In this document: positions 1-8,876 of the stretch, one piece after another
Layout of the letters: the number at the start of each line of letters is the position of its first letter
How positions within the stretch are numbered: position 1 is the stretch's first letter
Origin: an uncultured Clostridia bacterium
GTDB taxonomy: Bacteria; Bacillota; Clostridia; TANB77; CAG-508
Length of the DNA stretch: 22,789 nucleotides
Reading direction: 5' to 3'
NCBI GenBank assembly: GCA_934177485.1
Contig: CAKPPF010000012.1
Coordinates: forward strand, 1-22,789
Made by a program: the position numbers and the translations under genes
Notes under the pieces: model-generated
Told to the model about the DNA's origin: nothing
What the model saw: only the letters and a program-made list of their open reading frames with translations
The model's database searches: none

Positions 1-1517
1 TGTTCCAAATATTCTTCATAATTATAATATATCTTTTTTTCAAAAAAAGAGCTTGAAAGAGATAAAGTGGGGCTATTATTTTCAAAATCATCTTTAGATA
101 TATCAACTACTTCATCTACAAAAATATTTAAAGATAAAATTTTGGACATTAGTTTTTTAGAATTTTCAACGGTCATTTCAATTTCTTTAATTTCTTCATT
201 AGAAACATTATTATGTTTTAATATTTTAAGTAGTAACTCGTTAGAAAGTGTATGTAAAGGAAGAGAAGATAGGATCCTTCTAAAATTTTTTTGAGTTTTA
301 GAAAATGATGATAAGAATAATTCAAACTTATCTTTATTTTCTATTCTATAAATATCCATAAGTGAACTTGATTTTTTTAATAGAAGTTTACATTTTTCCT
401 TATAATATGAAACTTCGTTTTTATTACTTGTTAAATAATATTTACCATTATTATGAAAACCGTTTATGCATTCGCCACAAAGAGCTACAACGCCAGATGA
501 ATAATTTAAGTGGTTATAATAATTATCTTTATAATCCTTTAAATAATATGGAGAAACTTGTCCAGTCATATATATAGGTATCCAACTTTCCAAACCTAAC
601 ATCATTTCATTAAATGGTCTATCTAAATTATGAATTACATTTAAATGAAGTCCTTTTTTTAATGTCATTGCAATAGCATACATCCACTTTTTCCCAAAAT
701 CTACATCTTTTGCCATATCTTCCATTGGCATATCGCTACACATAAAAACAGGATCAGAAGATTTTGAAAGCACAGTAGCTTTAAAAAAATTTAATTCAGC
801 TGTTTTCATTTCTTCAATTCCATAATATGTTTTAGAATTTGATTTGTAAAATGGAACAAATGGAATTTTCATTTCGTCAAAGTGTATAGCTTTTATATAT
901 TCATTTAAATCAAAATTATCCAGATTTGTTAAAAAATTACTAATACTATTGTTAAAAGATAAAGTATTTGTTGAAAGCCATTTTTTTAAAGCATTAAAGT
1001 GATTATCTTTGTTACTTAGGATTTCAACTGGACAATCTATAAGTTTAGAAATTACTTTTAAATCACTTTCTTTATTATATTTATTTATTATAAACACACA
1101 TATTTCATTAATAAAATTTTGAGGCTTCGAAGGAAAAATAGCTCCTGAGCGTAGCTTAGAAAAATATGATGGATCAAAACTTGTTTTTCTTGCCAATTCA
1201 GACATATTAATATTAAGAACCAATACCAATTCATTGAAGTTCTTTACTAATTGCTCTAAATCAATATGCACATCATTTAAAGTATTAGATAATGCAATAT
1301 ATATTTCATCCCTTGAAATAGTTAAAGATTTGTCCTTAAAAAGTTTATACAAGCCATCTGTTAAGTCATTTAATTGTTTGCTCCTTTTATTTGGTGTTCT
1401 ATCACCATTGCGGTATCTACTTATAACAACTTGTGACAATCCAGAAGCATCAGAAAGATCTTTTGAAGAACAATTTAATTGAGATATGTATTCATTTAAT
1501 TGGTTACTAAAATCCAT
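1..1517 (-). CDS. Large helix-turn-helix (XRE-like) transcriptional regulator, 3' end cut by window edge
   Basis: About 505 codons are open from ATG at 1515-1517 to the left edge, with no stop in the window, so the C-terminus is missing. GGAGG at 1523-1527 sits 5 nt before the ATG. Residues about 17-42 form an XRE-like HTH (LSDASGLSQVVISRYRNGDR). A second, weaker HTH-like stretch lies near 103-129 (MSELARKTSFDPSYFSKLRSG). The middle of the protein carries a block containing GLHLNVIHNLDRP and, just after it, WIPIYMTGQVSPYYL. From memory, this block marks a large uncharacterised group of clostridial HTH proteins; that is family recall, not a search result. The rest looks soluble, with no membrane segment. 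It is divergent from the surface-protein gene at 1679 and shares a palindrome-bearing promoter region with it, so control of that gene and of itself is a reasonable inference. The ligand is unknown. Confidence 0.85.
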   Translation of the reverse strand, partial: MDFSNQLNEYISQLNCSSKDLSDASGLSQVVISRYRNGDRTPNKRSKQLNDLTDGLYKLFKDKSLTISRDEIYIALSNTLNDVHIDLEQLVKNFNELVLVLNINMSELARKTSFDPSYFSKLRSGAIFPSKPQNFINEICVFIINKYNKESDLKVISKLIDCPVEILSNKDNHFNALKKWLSTNTLSFNNSISNFLTNLDNFDLNEYIKAIHFDEMKIPFVPFYKSNSKTYYGIEEMKTAELNFFKATVLSKSSDPVFMCSDMPMEDMAKDVDFGKKWMYAIAMTLKKGLHLNVIHNLDRPFNEMMLGLESWIPIYMTGQVSPYYLKDYKDNYYNHLNYSSGVVALCGECINGFHNNGKYYLTSNKNEVSYYKEKCKLLLKKSSSLMDIYRIENKDKFELFLSSFSKTQKNFRRILSSLPLHTLSNELLLKILKHNNVSNEEIKEIEMTVENSKKLMSKILSLNIFVDEVVDISKDDFENNSPTLSLSSSFFEKKIYYNYEEYLE

Positions 1518-1546
1518 AAAAACCTCCAAAGTTCAAATTTAAGATT

Positions 1547-1575
1547 ATTATAGCACATATGTTATACATTCTAAA
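1547..1575 (-). promoter_or_regulatory. Promoter of the HTH regulator gene
   Basis: Read on the minus strand, TATAAT lies at 1552-1547 and is preceded by TGC, an extended -10. TTTAGA lies 17 nt further upstream at 1575-1570. Start of transcription is expected near 1540, giving a leader of about 20 nt that includes the GGAGG site. The match is good at -10 and fair at -35. Confidence 0.55.
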
Positions 1576-1579
1576 ATAC

Positions 1580-1609
1580 TTACCAAAAAAACATTTGAAA
1601 AATTGGTAA
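1580..1609. promoter_or_regulatory. Interrupted palindrome, probable operator shared by divergent genes (site 1)
   Basis: TTACCAA (1580-1586) and TTGGTAA (1603-1609) are perfect inverted arms separated by 16 nt. The site lies almost exactly midway between the -10 boxes of the two divergent genes: 27 nt from the minus-strand one and 28 nt from the plus-strand one. Its centre would fall near -55 for both promoters. A second copy occurs at 21782-21814. That it binds the adjacent HTH protein is inference. Confidence 0.6.
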
Positions 1610-1616
1610 TTAATAT

Positions 1617-1643
1617 TTTACAAATATCTTTGTATGCTATAAT
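1617..1643 (+). promoter_or_regulatory. Promoter of the sorting-signal surface protein gene
   Basis: TATAAT at 1638-1643 is a consensus -10. The best -35 candidate is TTTACA at 1617-1622, but the 15-nt spacer is short, which would suit a promoter that needs an activator bound at the palindrome just upstream. Start of transcription is expected near 1650, and AAAGGAGAG at 1662-1670 precedes the ATG at 1679. Confidence 0.5.
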
Positions 1644-1678
1644 CTAATATAATATATTATAAAAGGAGAGATAAAAAT

Positions 1679-2776
1679 ATGAATTCTAAATTTAAACATT
1701 TATCAACTTTAATAGTAATAGTTATTATTGCTTTGATTTTCTTAAGCGTAGCATATGCAGGGGTAACAGATGTTGTAAATGGAAGTGGAGTAACAGTTAA
1801 GACTACAGTTAGAAAAAATTATACAGATTCAAATGTAAATGGAATAATTGATTTAACAGATGGAAAAAATTACACTGTGGACTTTACAAAAACAGATAAT
1901 TTTTCAAAAGGATTACAGCTTTTAGCAGATTTAAATAAAACAAAATTATATAAAATAGATGAAAATAATGGTTTTGTTGAAACAAGCAATGAAAGTGACG
2001 CAATTATTAAAGTTGAATGTAAAAAGGATGTGAATAAAGCAGTATTTTCATCATTATATAAAGAAGATATTAAGTCATACACACTTATAAAAACTGAAAC
2101 TGTTTATACTGGTTCTAAATTAACATATACAGGTACAACATATGAAGATGGAAATATACTTATTGGAGAACCTAATGAAGTATTAAACAGTTCATCAGGT
2201 AATAAAGTTACTATAAATGAAATTAGAGATGACTATTTTACAAACTATAACTTTAACTTGACTTTTAAATATGGGAATAGTAAAATTACACCAACTGAAT
2301 ACAAATTTATTGAAGGCGCAAACCAAACGTATACAATTAATCAATCTAAAGAACTAACTTTTAGAATTGATGTTGAATACAATAAATTTAATAATAAAAT
2401 CTATGTTGATAATAAATTAATAGATATAAAAAACTTTGAATCTAAATCTGGAAGCACAATAATTACTTTTAAAAACGATTTTGCAAACACTTTAACTATT
2501 GGTGAGCATTTGTTAAAAGTAGAATTTAATGATGGAAGTGCAACAACAAAATTTAAAGTTGACAAGTTAGAAGAAACACCTAAAAATAATGAAAAAGAAA
2601 ATAATAACTCTAATATGGATACTAACAAAGAAAATACATTAAAAACAGAAAATAAAATATCTAATCCAAAAACAGGTGATAATATTGTTATTTATATAGT
2701 GATATTTGCAGTAGCTTTTATAAGCATAGTTGCATTAATGATAATTAAAAAAACAAAAAAGACTAGTAATAAATAG
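1679..2776 (+). CDS. Secreted cell-wall-anchored protein with NPKTG-type sorting signal
   Basis: This 365-residue protein has a signal peptide (Lys near the N-terminus, a hydrophobic stretch at about 10-26, likely cleavage after AYA). A long extracytoplasmic, Asn/Thr/Lys-rich body with beta-strand-like patterns follows, then a low-complexity linker rich in Glu, Asn and Lys (about 298-325). The C-terminus is a complete cell-wall sorting signal: NPKTG at 329-333, a hydrophobic segment at about 336-355 and a KKTKK tail. Class B sortases of clostridia are known to use (S/P/N)PxTG-like motifs, and a class B sortase is encoded 131 bp downstream, so it is very likely the substrate. The body was not recognised as a named domain. 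AAAGGAGAG precedes the ATG at good spacing. The role at the surface (adhesin, stalk or enzyme) is unknown. Confidence 0.85.
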   Translation: MNSKFKHLSTLIVIVIIALIFLSVAYAGVTDVVNGSGVTVKTTVRKNYTDSNVNGIIDLTDGKNYTVDFTKTDNFSKGLQLLADLNKTKLYKIDENNGFVETSNESDAIIKVECKKDVNKAVFSSLYKEDIKSYTLIKTETVYTGSKLTYTGTTYEDGNILIGEPNEVLNSSSGNKVTINEIRDDYFTNYNFNLTFKYGNSKITPTEYKFIEGANQTYTINQSKELTFRIDVEYNKFNNKIYVDNKLIDIKNFESKSGSTIITFKNDFANTLTIGEHLLKVEFNDGSATTKFKVDKLEETPKNNEKENNNSNMDTNKENTLKTENKISNPKTGDNIVIYIVIFAVAFISIVALMIIKKTKKTSNK

Positions 2777-2907
2777 TATTTATTAACAAAGCTAGAAAAT
2801 AAAACATTTTAAAATTAACAGTATATTTTTTAAAAATAGTTTCAAAGGCTAAATGGTATAAAAAAGATAATTTAAGTTGCTTTACTCTTTATTCGAAAGG
2901 AAGTTAA

Positions 2908-3672
2908 ATGAGCAGAAAACAAAATAAAAAGAATGCAAAAAAAGCAGTTATTAATTTCATAATTTATTTATTACTTTTTAGTTTACTTATATTTTCAGGC
3001 TTTAAAATTTGCATGTGGTATATTGATAATAAAAATAATAAAAAAATAACAGCACAAATAAGTGAGGCTGTAGTTATTCAAGAGAACAAGCCAGAAGAAG
3101 AAAAATATAATATAGACTTTGAAAAATTAAAAGAACAAAATGAAGATGTAATTGCATGGATTAAAGTTGAAGATACAGATATTGAATATCCAATAGTTCA
3201 AACCAAAGACAATGAGTATTATTTAAATCACAGCTTTGATAAAAGCCCAAATGATGCAGGTTGGATTTTTGCTGATTATAGGAATAAATTTGATGGTACA
3301 GATAAAAATATAGTTATATATGGACACAATAGAAAAGATGGCTCAATGTTTAGTACTTTGCATAACTTTCTGGATGAAGATTGGTTAAATAGTGATGGAA
3401 AAGTAAAAATTATTTTTATTACTGAAGATGAGACGGAAATATATGAAGTATTTTCAGTATATGAAATAAAAAAAGAAAATTATTATATTAATACAACTTT
3501 TCAAAATGATAATCAATTCAAAAAGTTTATAAACACAATTCAAAAAAGAAGTAAAAAAGAGTTTAATGTAGAAGTTTCTAAAGAAGATACAATATTAACA
3601 TTGTCAACATGTTCAGACAAAAGAGGATATAGAGTAGTTACACATGCAAGAAAAGTAAAGGGGGAAAATTAA
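2908..3672 (+). CDS. srtB: Class B sortase
   Basis: This membrane-bound transpeptidase would cleave a sorting motif and join the protein to peptidoglycan. It has 254 residues with an N-terminal anchor at about 14-36. The sortase fold follows, with the catalytic triad visible: His140 in IVIYGHN, Cys235 in TLSTC and Arg242 in GYRVVTHARK. The class B hallmarks are the YPIVQ-x5-YYLNHSF stretch (about 92-110) and the spacing between Cys and Arg. GAAAGGAAG just upstream is the ribosome binding site. There is no clear terminator or promoter between it and the preceding gene, so co-transcription with its presumed NPKTG substrate is likely. The next ORF begins directly after its stop codon. The symbol marks the class, not orthology to any one species' srtB. 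Confidence 0.92.
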   Translation: MSRKQNKKNAKKAVINFIIYLLLFSLLIFSGFKICMWYIDNKNNKKITAQISEAVVIQENKPEEEKYNIDFEKLKEQNEDVIAWIKVEDTDIEYPIVQTKDNEYYLNHSFDKSPNDAGWIFADYRNKFDGTDKNIVIYGHNRKDGSMFSTLHNFLDEDWLNSDGKVKIIFITEDETEIYEVFSVYEIKKENYYINTTFQNDNQFKKFINTIQKRSKKEFNVEVSKEDTILTLSTCSDKRGYRVVTHARKVKGEN

Positions 3673-4782
3673 ATGGAAGAAAAACAAAAAAAAGACCAAA
3701 AAACATGGGTTAAAATTGTAATAGTCATTGCAGTTCTAATAATTGTGTTTATTGCAGGAGGTGTTTTTATGAACAATGGAAGTAATGGAACAAATAAAGA
3801 GAATAAAGGGCTTTTTGCATCAAAAGAAGATAATGTAAAAATAGTAGAGAGTGAAGCTAAAACTATAAAACTAACTGATTACAATAATGGACTATTTACA
3901 ATGAAAATCCCAGAGGGATGGAAAGTTGATACATTAGGCGATAATATTCATTATACTATAAAAGTTTACAACCCAGAAAAACCAATTTACCAATTTTTCT
4001 TTAATATGAAAACAGAAGGGTATAACAAATCTCAGGCTGCTAAAGAATTCCAACAAAGGTATTATCCAAACAATATGTTTGCAAAGTGCTCAGTAATTGA
4101 AGAAAAAACAACAGAGGGATTTTATAAAATATTTAATGATCTTGGAACATTAAACAATACAGCAACTTTTACATTTCCAACTTTAACTAATTTTAGTGTT
4201 ATCGAAAAGCTAGGAACAGCTGCAATTGGCGGAGATATATTAAGAGCATCATTCAAAGACAGTGACGGAAAAGAAGGAGAAGGATTATTTACAGCGTATG
4301 TGTATGATCCAGGACCATATTACGTTTATGATAATATAACTTCTGGAAAACAAATAGATATATATTATTTAAGCGTATATAATACTGTATTTATAACTGC
4401 GCCAAAAGATGAGTTTATAAATTGGGAAGAAACACTAAATCAAATGGTTTCATCATTAAACTTTACAGATACATTTGTTAGCCAATTTAATAGTCAACAA
4501 GATGCTGTTATGAAAAATTTCCAAAGTGTAAGAAGTGTATGCAATCAAATATCAGATGGAATAATGTCATCATGGGAAGCAAGAAGTGCTGCATATGATA
4601 GAATGAGCCAAAAACAAAGTGATGCAACTCTTGGATATGAAAGGGTGTATAATAAAGAAACAGGAGACATATATAAAGCATATAATGGATTTACAAGTGA
4701 TTACAAGGGAAATAAATATGAATCAATTTCAGACGATATGTATTCTAAGTCAATATCAGGATACATTGAAAGTGTAAATTAA
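3673..4782 (+). CDS. Membrane-anchored extracytoplasmic protein of unknown function
   Basis: The 369-residue product has a short Lys-rich cytoplasmic start, one membrane segment at about 13-32 and a large external domain. After a linker, residues about 70-85 read NGLFTMKIPEGWKV, the kind of opening seen in PsbP-like and DcrB-like folds; this is only a resemblance. The C-terminal quarter contains a block with WEARSAAYDRMSQKQSD followed by LGYERVYNKETGDIYKAYNG, which I recall from other uncharacterised clostridial proteins. The ATG follows the sortase stop with no gap, and its GGGGGAAAA ribosome binding site lies inside the sortase gene, so the two are translationally linked. That linkage suggests a role beside the sortase or its substrate. 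No catalytic residues were recognised. Confidence 0.8.
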   Translation: MEEKQKKDQKTWVKIVIVIAVLIIVFIAGGVFMNNGSNGTNKENKGLFASKEDNVKIVESEAKTIKLTDYNNGLFTMKIPEGWKVDTLGDNIHYTIKVYNPEKPIYQFFFNMKTEGYNKSQAAKEFQQRYYPNNMFAKCSVIEEKTTEGFYKIFNDLGTLNNTATFTFPTLTNFSVIEKLGTAAIGGDILRASFKDSDGKEGEGLFTAYVYDPGPYYVYDNITSGKQIDIYYLSVYNTVFITAPKDEFINWEETLNQMVSSLNFTDTFVSQFNSQQDAVMKNFQSVRSVCNQISDGIMSSWEARSAAYDRMSQKQSDATLGYERVYNKETGDIYKAYNGFTSDYKGNKYESISDDMYSKSISGYIESVN

Positions 4783-4787
4783 TAGAC

Positions 4788-4824
4788 AAAGGAATTAATT
4801 GAATAAAACAATTAATTCCTTTTT
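4788..4824 (+). terminator. Intrinsic terminator closing the sortase operon
   Basis: AAAGGAATTAATTG (4788-4801) pairs perfectly with CAATTAATTCCTTT (4809-4822). The loop is 7 nt and a run of T follows. It lies just after the stop codon at 4782. Confidence 0.85.
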
Positions 4825-4910
4825 ACATACTAATCTATAAAATATGGTTTATTGCAAGTACAAGACTTGTAACTACATATAAGCTCTGATATACAACTTT
4901 AAACCCTATA

Positions 4911-4939
4911 TTGCTTTTTATATGTAAATGTAATATAAT
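4911..4939 (+). promoter_or_regulatory. dnaE promoter
   Basis: TTGCTT (4911-4916) and TATAAT (4934-4939) are separated by 17 nt. Start of transcription is expected near 4946, ahead of GGAGAAG at 4959-4965 and the ATG at 4970. The 80 bp between the upstream terminator and this promoter hold only a short palindrome (ACAAGACTTGT) with no assigned role. Confidence 0.65.
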
Positions 4940-4969
4940 AATTTCAAAATTTAAATATGGAGAAGAGTA

Positions 4970-7900
4970 ATGGGAGATTTTGTACACTTACATATACATA
5001 GTGAGTATAGCTTACTTGATGGAGCAAATAGAATAAAAGAGTTACCTAAAGTTGCAAAAGAGCTTGGAATGGATGCTATTGCAATTACAGACCATGGCGT
5101 TATGTATGGCGCAATAGAGTTCTATAAAGCTTGTAAAGAAGAGGGCATAAAGCCTATTATTGGTTGTGAAGTGTATGTTGCTCCACGTACTCGTTTTGAT
5201 AAAGAAGCAGGAATTGATAATAAATATAACCATTTAATATTACTTGCAAAAGATAATAATGGATATAAAAATTTAAGTAAAATGGTTTCAATAGGTTTTA
5301 CAGAAGGATATTATTATAAACCAAGAATAGATTTAGAAACTTTGGAAAAATATCATGAAGGTTTAATCTGCTGTAGTGCATGTTTGGCAGGAAGTGTGCC
5401 ACAAGCAATACTTTCAGGAAATATGCAAAAAGCAGAAGAAACAGCACTATGGTATAAAAATTTATTTGGCGAGGATTATTATTTAGAAATCCAAACAAAT
5501 ACTTTGAAAGAACAAGCATTAGTTAATCAAAAAATGGTTGAATTATCTAGAAAACTAAATATACCACTAGTTGCCACAAATGACGCACATTACACAAGAA
5601 AAGAAGATGCATATAATCACGAAGTTCTTTTATGTATTCAAACAGGCAAAAAAATGTCCGACGTAGATAGAATGAAATTTGAAACAGATGACTTTTATAT
5701 AAAAAGTCCAGAAGAAGTAAAAGAATTCTTTCCAAATTTGCCAGAAGCTTTAGAAAATACTGTCAAAATTGCTGAAAAATGTAATGTTGAATTTGAATTT
5801 GGGCATACAATACTTCCAAACTATGAAGTACCAGCAGAATTTCCAACACATTATGATTTCTTTAAAAAATTGTGTGATGATGGTATTAAAAAAAGATATG
5901 GAGAAGTGCCACCAAAAGAAATACTAGACAGAATGGAATATGAGATATCTGTAATTAAAAAAATGGGATATGTTGATTATTTCTTAATTGTTTGGGATTT
6001 TATAAACTGGGCAAAATCAAATGGTATACCAGTTGGACCAGGACGTGGATCTGGTGCCGGCTCTATTGTTGCGTATGCTATTGGAATTACAGATATAGAT
6101 CCAATAAAATATAATTTGCTTTTTGAGAGATTTTTAAATCCAGATAGAATAAGCATGCCAGACTTTGACGTTGATTTTTGTTATGAAAGAAGACAAGAAG
6201 TTATAGACTATGTTGCAAGAAAATATGGAAGAGACCATGTTTCTCAAATTATAACTTTTGGAACAATGTCCGCAAGAATGGTTATTCGTGATGTTGGAAG
6301 AGCGCTAGATTTTCCATATGCAGAAACAGATAAACTTGCAAAAATGGTTCCTTTTGCAGTTCATATGACAATATCCAAAGCAATGGAACAAAATAGAGAA
6401 TTAAGAGAATTATATGAAAACAATGAAGAAATACACAAATTGTTAGATATAGCTATGGGGCTAGAAGGAATGCCAAGACAAGCATCAACTCATGCATGTG
6501 GTGTAGTTATAACAAAAGATCCAGTAGACACCTATGTACCTTTATATGTAAATGATGGAGCTATATCAACACAATATACAATGACAATTCTAGAACAACT
6601 AGGATTGTTAAAAATGGACTTCTTAGGGCTAAGAACTCTTACAGTTATTCAAGATGCAATAAATTTAGTAAAGAAAAATAGAGGAATAGATGTAGAATTC
6701 GATAAAGATATGAGCGATCCAAAGGTATTTAAACTTTGGGGAGAAGGCAAAACAATTGGTATATTCCAGTTCGAAAGTGCTGGTATGACTAACTTTATGA
6801 AAGAATTAAAACCAGATAGTCTAGAAGATATTATAGCTGGTGTTTCTTTGTATCGTCCAGGGCCTATGGATCAAATACCAAGATATATACAAAACAAATT
6901 AGACCCAGAACATGCGGTATATACACATCCATCACTAGAACCAATACTTAAAGTAACATATGGTTGTATGGTTTATCAAGAGCAAGTTATGCAAATAGTT
7001 AGAGATTTGGCTGGCTATTCATTAGGAAGAGCAGATTTAGTTCGTCGTGCTATGGGAAAGAAAAAACTAGATATAATGGCAAAAGAAAGAGAAATATTTA
7101 TACATGGTCAAGTAGATGAAAATGGTAATGTTGTAGTGCCTGGCTGTGTACGAAATGGAATAGACGAAGTATCTGCAAATAAAATATTTGATGAGATGGC
7201 AGAGTTTGCGAAATATGCTTTTAACAAATCTCATGCAGCTGCATATGCTGTTGTATCATATAGAACAGCATATCTAAAAGCATATTATCCCGAAGAATTT
7301 ATGGCTGCAACACTTAATAGTTATTTAGGAAATTTAGATAAAATTCCATTGTATGTAGACGAATGTAGAAGAATGAACATTGAGATTTTAAAGCCAGATA
7401 TAAATAGAAGCTTAACTAAATTTACTGTTGATGGTGGCAAAATTAGATTTGGCTTAGGAAGCATAAAAAATGTTGGAATTGCAGTAGTAGACAGTATAGT
7501 TGCAGAGCGTGAAAAAAATGGGGCATATTTAAGTTTTACAGATTTTTGTGAAAGAATACAAGAAGAAGCTGTAAACAAAAAATGTATTGAAAGCTTAATA
7601 AAAGCAGGGGCATTTGATGAATTTGGACAAACAAGAAGAACGCTTTTAGAATCTTTTGAAGGAATAATTGATACAATTCAAGACTCAGCAAAGAAAAATT
7701 TTAAAGGCCAAGTAAGCATGTTTGATTTAGACAGTATGGAAGAAAATGATAAAGAAGACCTAAAATATAATTTTTCAGAGCAACCAGAATTTGAAGATAA
7801 AGAGCTACTTTCAATGGAAAAAGAAATGCTTGGTATATACATTTCAGGACACCCATTAGAGAAAATTAGAGAAAAAATAATAAAAGCTACAAATATTGAC

Positions 7901-8470
7901 ACAATGAAAATGGCAGAAATAAAAGAAGAGGTAGATTCAACAGGTGGAAGCACAAAATATAAAGACGGGCAATTTGTAAAATATGCAGGAATAATATCAA
8001 GCATAAAGAAAAAATATACCAAAAGCAATAAACTTATGGCATTTGTTACTATAGAGGATTTATATGGAACAGCTGAAATAATTGTATTTGAAAATGCTTA
8101 TCAAAAAGCAGCAAATTTATTAATGGTAGATAATGTAGTTTTAGTAGATGGACGTTTAAGCATAAGAGAAGATGAAGATGTAAAAATTGTTGCAAGAGAA
8201 ATAAAAGAATTAAGCGAAAATACAGATGAAGCAAATGCAAATATAACACACAATAATAAAGCACTACAAATTAACATTACTAACTTAGAAGAAGATAAAA
8301 AAGCAAAATTACGTGGTGCAATTAAATTTTTTAATGGAGAAAGAAATAATGCAAAAGTACAAGTAATAGATGGAGAAAATGTATTAGACTGCGGAACAAT
8401 ACTATTAAATAAAGAAATTTTAGAGGAATTTAAAGAACTAATGGGACAGGAAAGAGTGAGCTTTTGCTAG
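4970..8470 (+). CDS. dnaE: DNA polymerase III alpha subunit (DnaE type)
   Basis: This is the replicative DNA polymerase of the DnaE class. At 1166 residues it has the normal length for DnaE1. Domains in order: a PHP domain (about 1-205) with the HLHIHSEYSLLDG, ITDHG and NDAHY metal-site motifs apparently intact; the polymerase core with GPGRGSGAGS (about 356-365) and the catalytic Asp cluster PDFDVDF (397-403); QFESAGM and YQEQVMQI further on; tandem helix-hairpin-helix; and an OB fold near 1003-1080 (VKYAGIISSIKKKYTKSNK). There is no DnaQ-like exonuclease insert, so this is not PolC, which Firmicutes normally encode separately. The retained PHP ligands allow, but do not prove, a metal-dependent proofreading or nuclease activity. 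It has its own promoter and a GGAGAAG ribosome binding site. It is unrelated in function to the sortase module upstream. Confidence 0.97.
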   Translation: MGDFVHLHIHSEYSLLDGANRIKELPKVAKELGMDAIAITDHGVMYGAIEFYKACKEEGIKPIIGCEVYVAPRTRFDKEAGIDNKYNHLILLAKDNNGYKNLSKMVSIGFTEGYYYKPRIDLETLEKYHEGLICCSACLAGSVPQAILSGNMQKAEETALWYKNLFGEDYYLEIQTNTLKEQALVNQKMVELSRKLNIPLVATNDAHYTRKEDAYNHEVLLCIQTGKKMSDVDRMKFETDDFYIKSPEEVKEFFPNLPEALENTVKIAEKCNVEFEFGHTILPNYEVPAEFPTHYDFFKKLCDDGIKKRYGEVPPKEILDRMEYEISVIKKMGYVDYFLIVWDFINWAKSNGIPVGPGRGSGAGSIVAYAIGITDIDPIKYNLLFERFLNPDRISMPDFDVDFCYERRQEVIDYVARKYGRDHVSQIITFGTMSARMVIRDVGRALDFPYAETDKLAKMVPFAVHMTISKAMEQNRELRELYENNEEIHKLLDIAMGLEGMPRQASTHACGVVITKDPVDTYVPLYVNDGAISTQYTMTILEQLGLLKMDFLGLRTLTVIQDAINLVKKNRGIDVEFDKDMSDPKVFKLWGEGKTIGIFQFESAGMTNFMKELKPDSLEDIIAGVSLYRPGPMDQIPRYIQNKLDPEHAVYTHPSLEPILKVTYGCMVYQEQVMQIVRDLAGYSLGRADLVRRAMGKKKLDIMAKEREIFIHGQVDENGNVVVPGCVRNGIDEVSANKIFDEMAEFAKYAFNKSHAAAYAVVSYRTAYLKAYYPEEFMAATLNSYLGNLDKIPLYVDECRRMNIEILKPDINRSLTKFTVDGGKIRFGLGSIKNVGIAVVDSIVAEREKNGAYLSFTDFCERIQEEAVNKKCIESLIKAGAFDEFGQTRRTLLESFEGIIDTIQDSAKKNFKGQVSMFDLDSMEENDKEDLKYNFSEQPEFEDKELLSMEKEMLGIYISGHPLEKIREKIIKATNIDTMKMAEIKEEVDSTGGSTKYKDGQFVKYAGIISSIKKKYTKSNKLMAFVTIEDLYGTAEIIVFENAYQKAANLLMVDNVVLVDGRLSIREDEDVKIVAREIKELSENTDEANANITHNNKALQINITNLEEDKKAKLRGAIKFFNGERNNAKVQVIDGENVLDCGTILLNKEILEEFKELMGQERVSFC

Positions 8471-8486
8471 TAAATTTTAAAAGTAC

Positions 8487-8515
8487 TTGCTTTTTTTGTA
8501 AATTTATGTTAATAT
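8487..8515 (+). promoter_or_regulatory. Probable promoter of the small gene after dnaE
   Basis: TTGCTT (8487-8492) and TAATAT (8510-8515) are spaced by 17 nt, using the same -35 hexamer as the dnaE promoter. The start would be near 8522 and the leader about 35 nt long. A T-rich run inside the spacer could also act as a weak terminator for dnaE. Confidence 0.4.
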
Positions 8516-8555
8516 TAATATAGTATTGTTTAAATTTTGAAAGGGAATTAAAAAA

Positions 8556-8876
8556 ATGAGTACAACAACTAAAAAAAGAAATAATTACATTATGGCATTA
8601 GGAGAAATGTTTGGAAACAATGAAAATGCAACAACTGAAGTTGTTACATTAGCTCCAATACTTGTAAAGGCTTTAAATGATATTGAAAATGGAAAAATAG
8701 AAAAACAAACAAAGGCTTCACTTGTAAATGTGGAAGACGAATTGAAAAATAAAAGAAAAAAGATTGAAATAATAAAAGATAAAGAAACAGAAAAAAATAT
8801 GAGAAATATACATGATGAAATAATCGGTGGTAATGCAAAAAATCAAGAAAAAAATAATGATAAAGAAAGAGAATAA
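8556..8876 (+). CDS. Small hydrophilic protein, function unknown
   Basis: The gene encodes 106 residues, preceded by AAAGGGA at 8540-8546. The first half looks like an ordered helical domain (NNYIMALGEMFGNNENATTE, then VTLAPILVKALNDIENGK). The second half is highly charged, rich in Lys, Glu and Asn, and probably a coil or disordered tail ending in NNDKERE. There is no signal peptide or membrane segment and no motif I recognise. A hairpin terminator overlaps the stop codon. The last codons and the terminator recur about 0.88 kb downstream as a relic (9696-9775), so a paralog or duplicate once existed there. It has its own apparent promoter and is probably monocistronic. Coding potential is supported by the ribosome binding site and codon pattern, not by homology. 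Confidence 0.65.
   Translation: MSTTTKKRNNYIMALGEMFGNNENATTEVVTLAPILVKALNDIENGKIEKQTKASLVNVEDELKNKRKKIEIIKDKETEKNMRNIHDEIIGGNAKNQEKNNDKERE

Noticed and set aside
67..1482. Plus-strand ORFs of 71-82 codons at the left end
   Set aside because: They lie opposite the long HTH gene, lack ribosome binding sites and have random-looking composition.
2777..2907. Possible terminator or separate promoter before the sortase gene
   Set aside because: Only weak A/T pairings are present; no hairpin with a T-tract and no convincing -35/-10 pair.
7678..8028. 116-codon minus-strand ORF inside dnaE
   Set aside because: It is opposite a conserved dnaE region, Ser/Phe-rich from reverse-complement codons, with no start signals.
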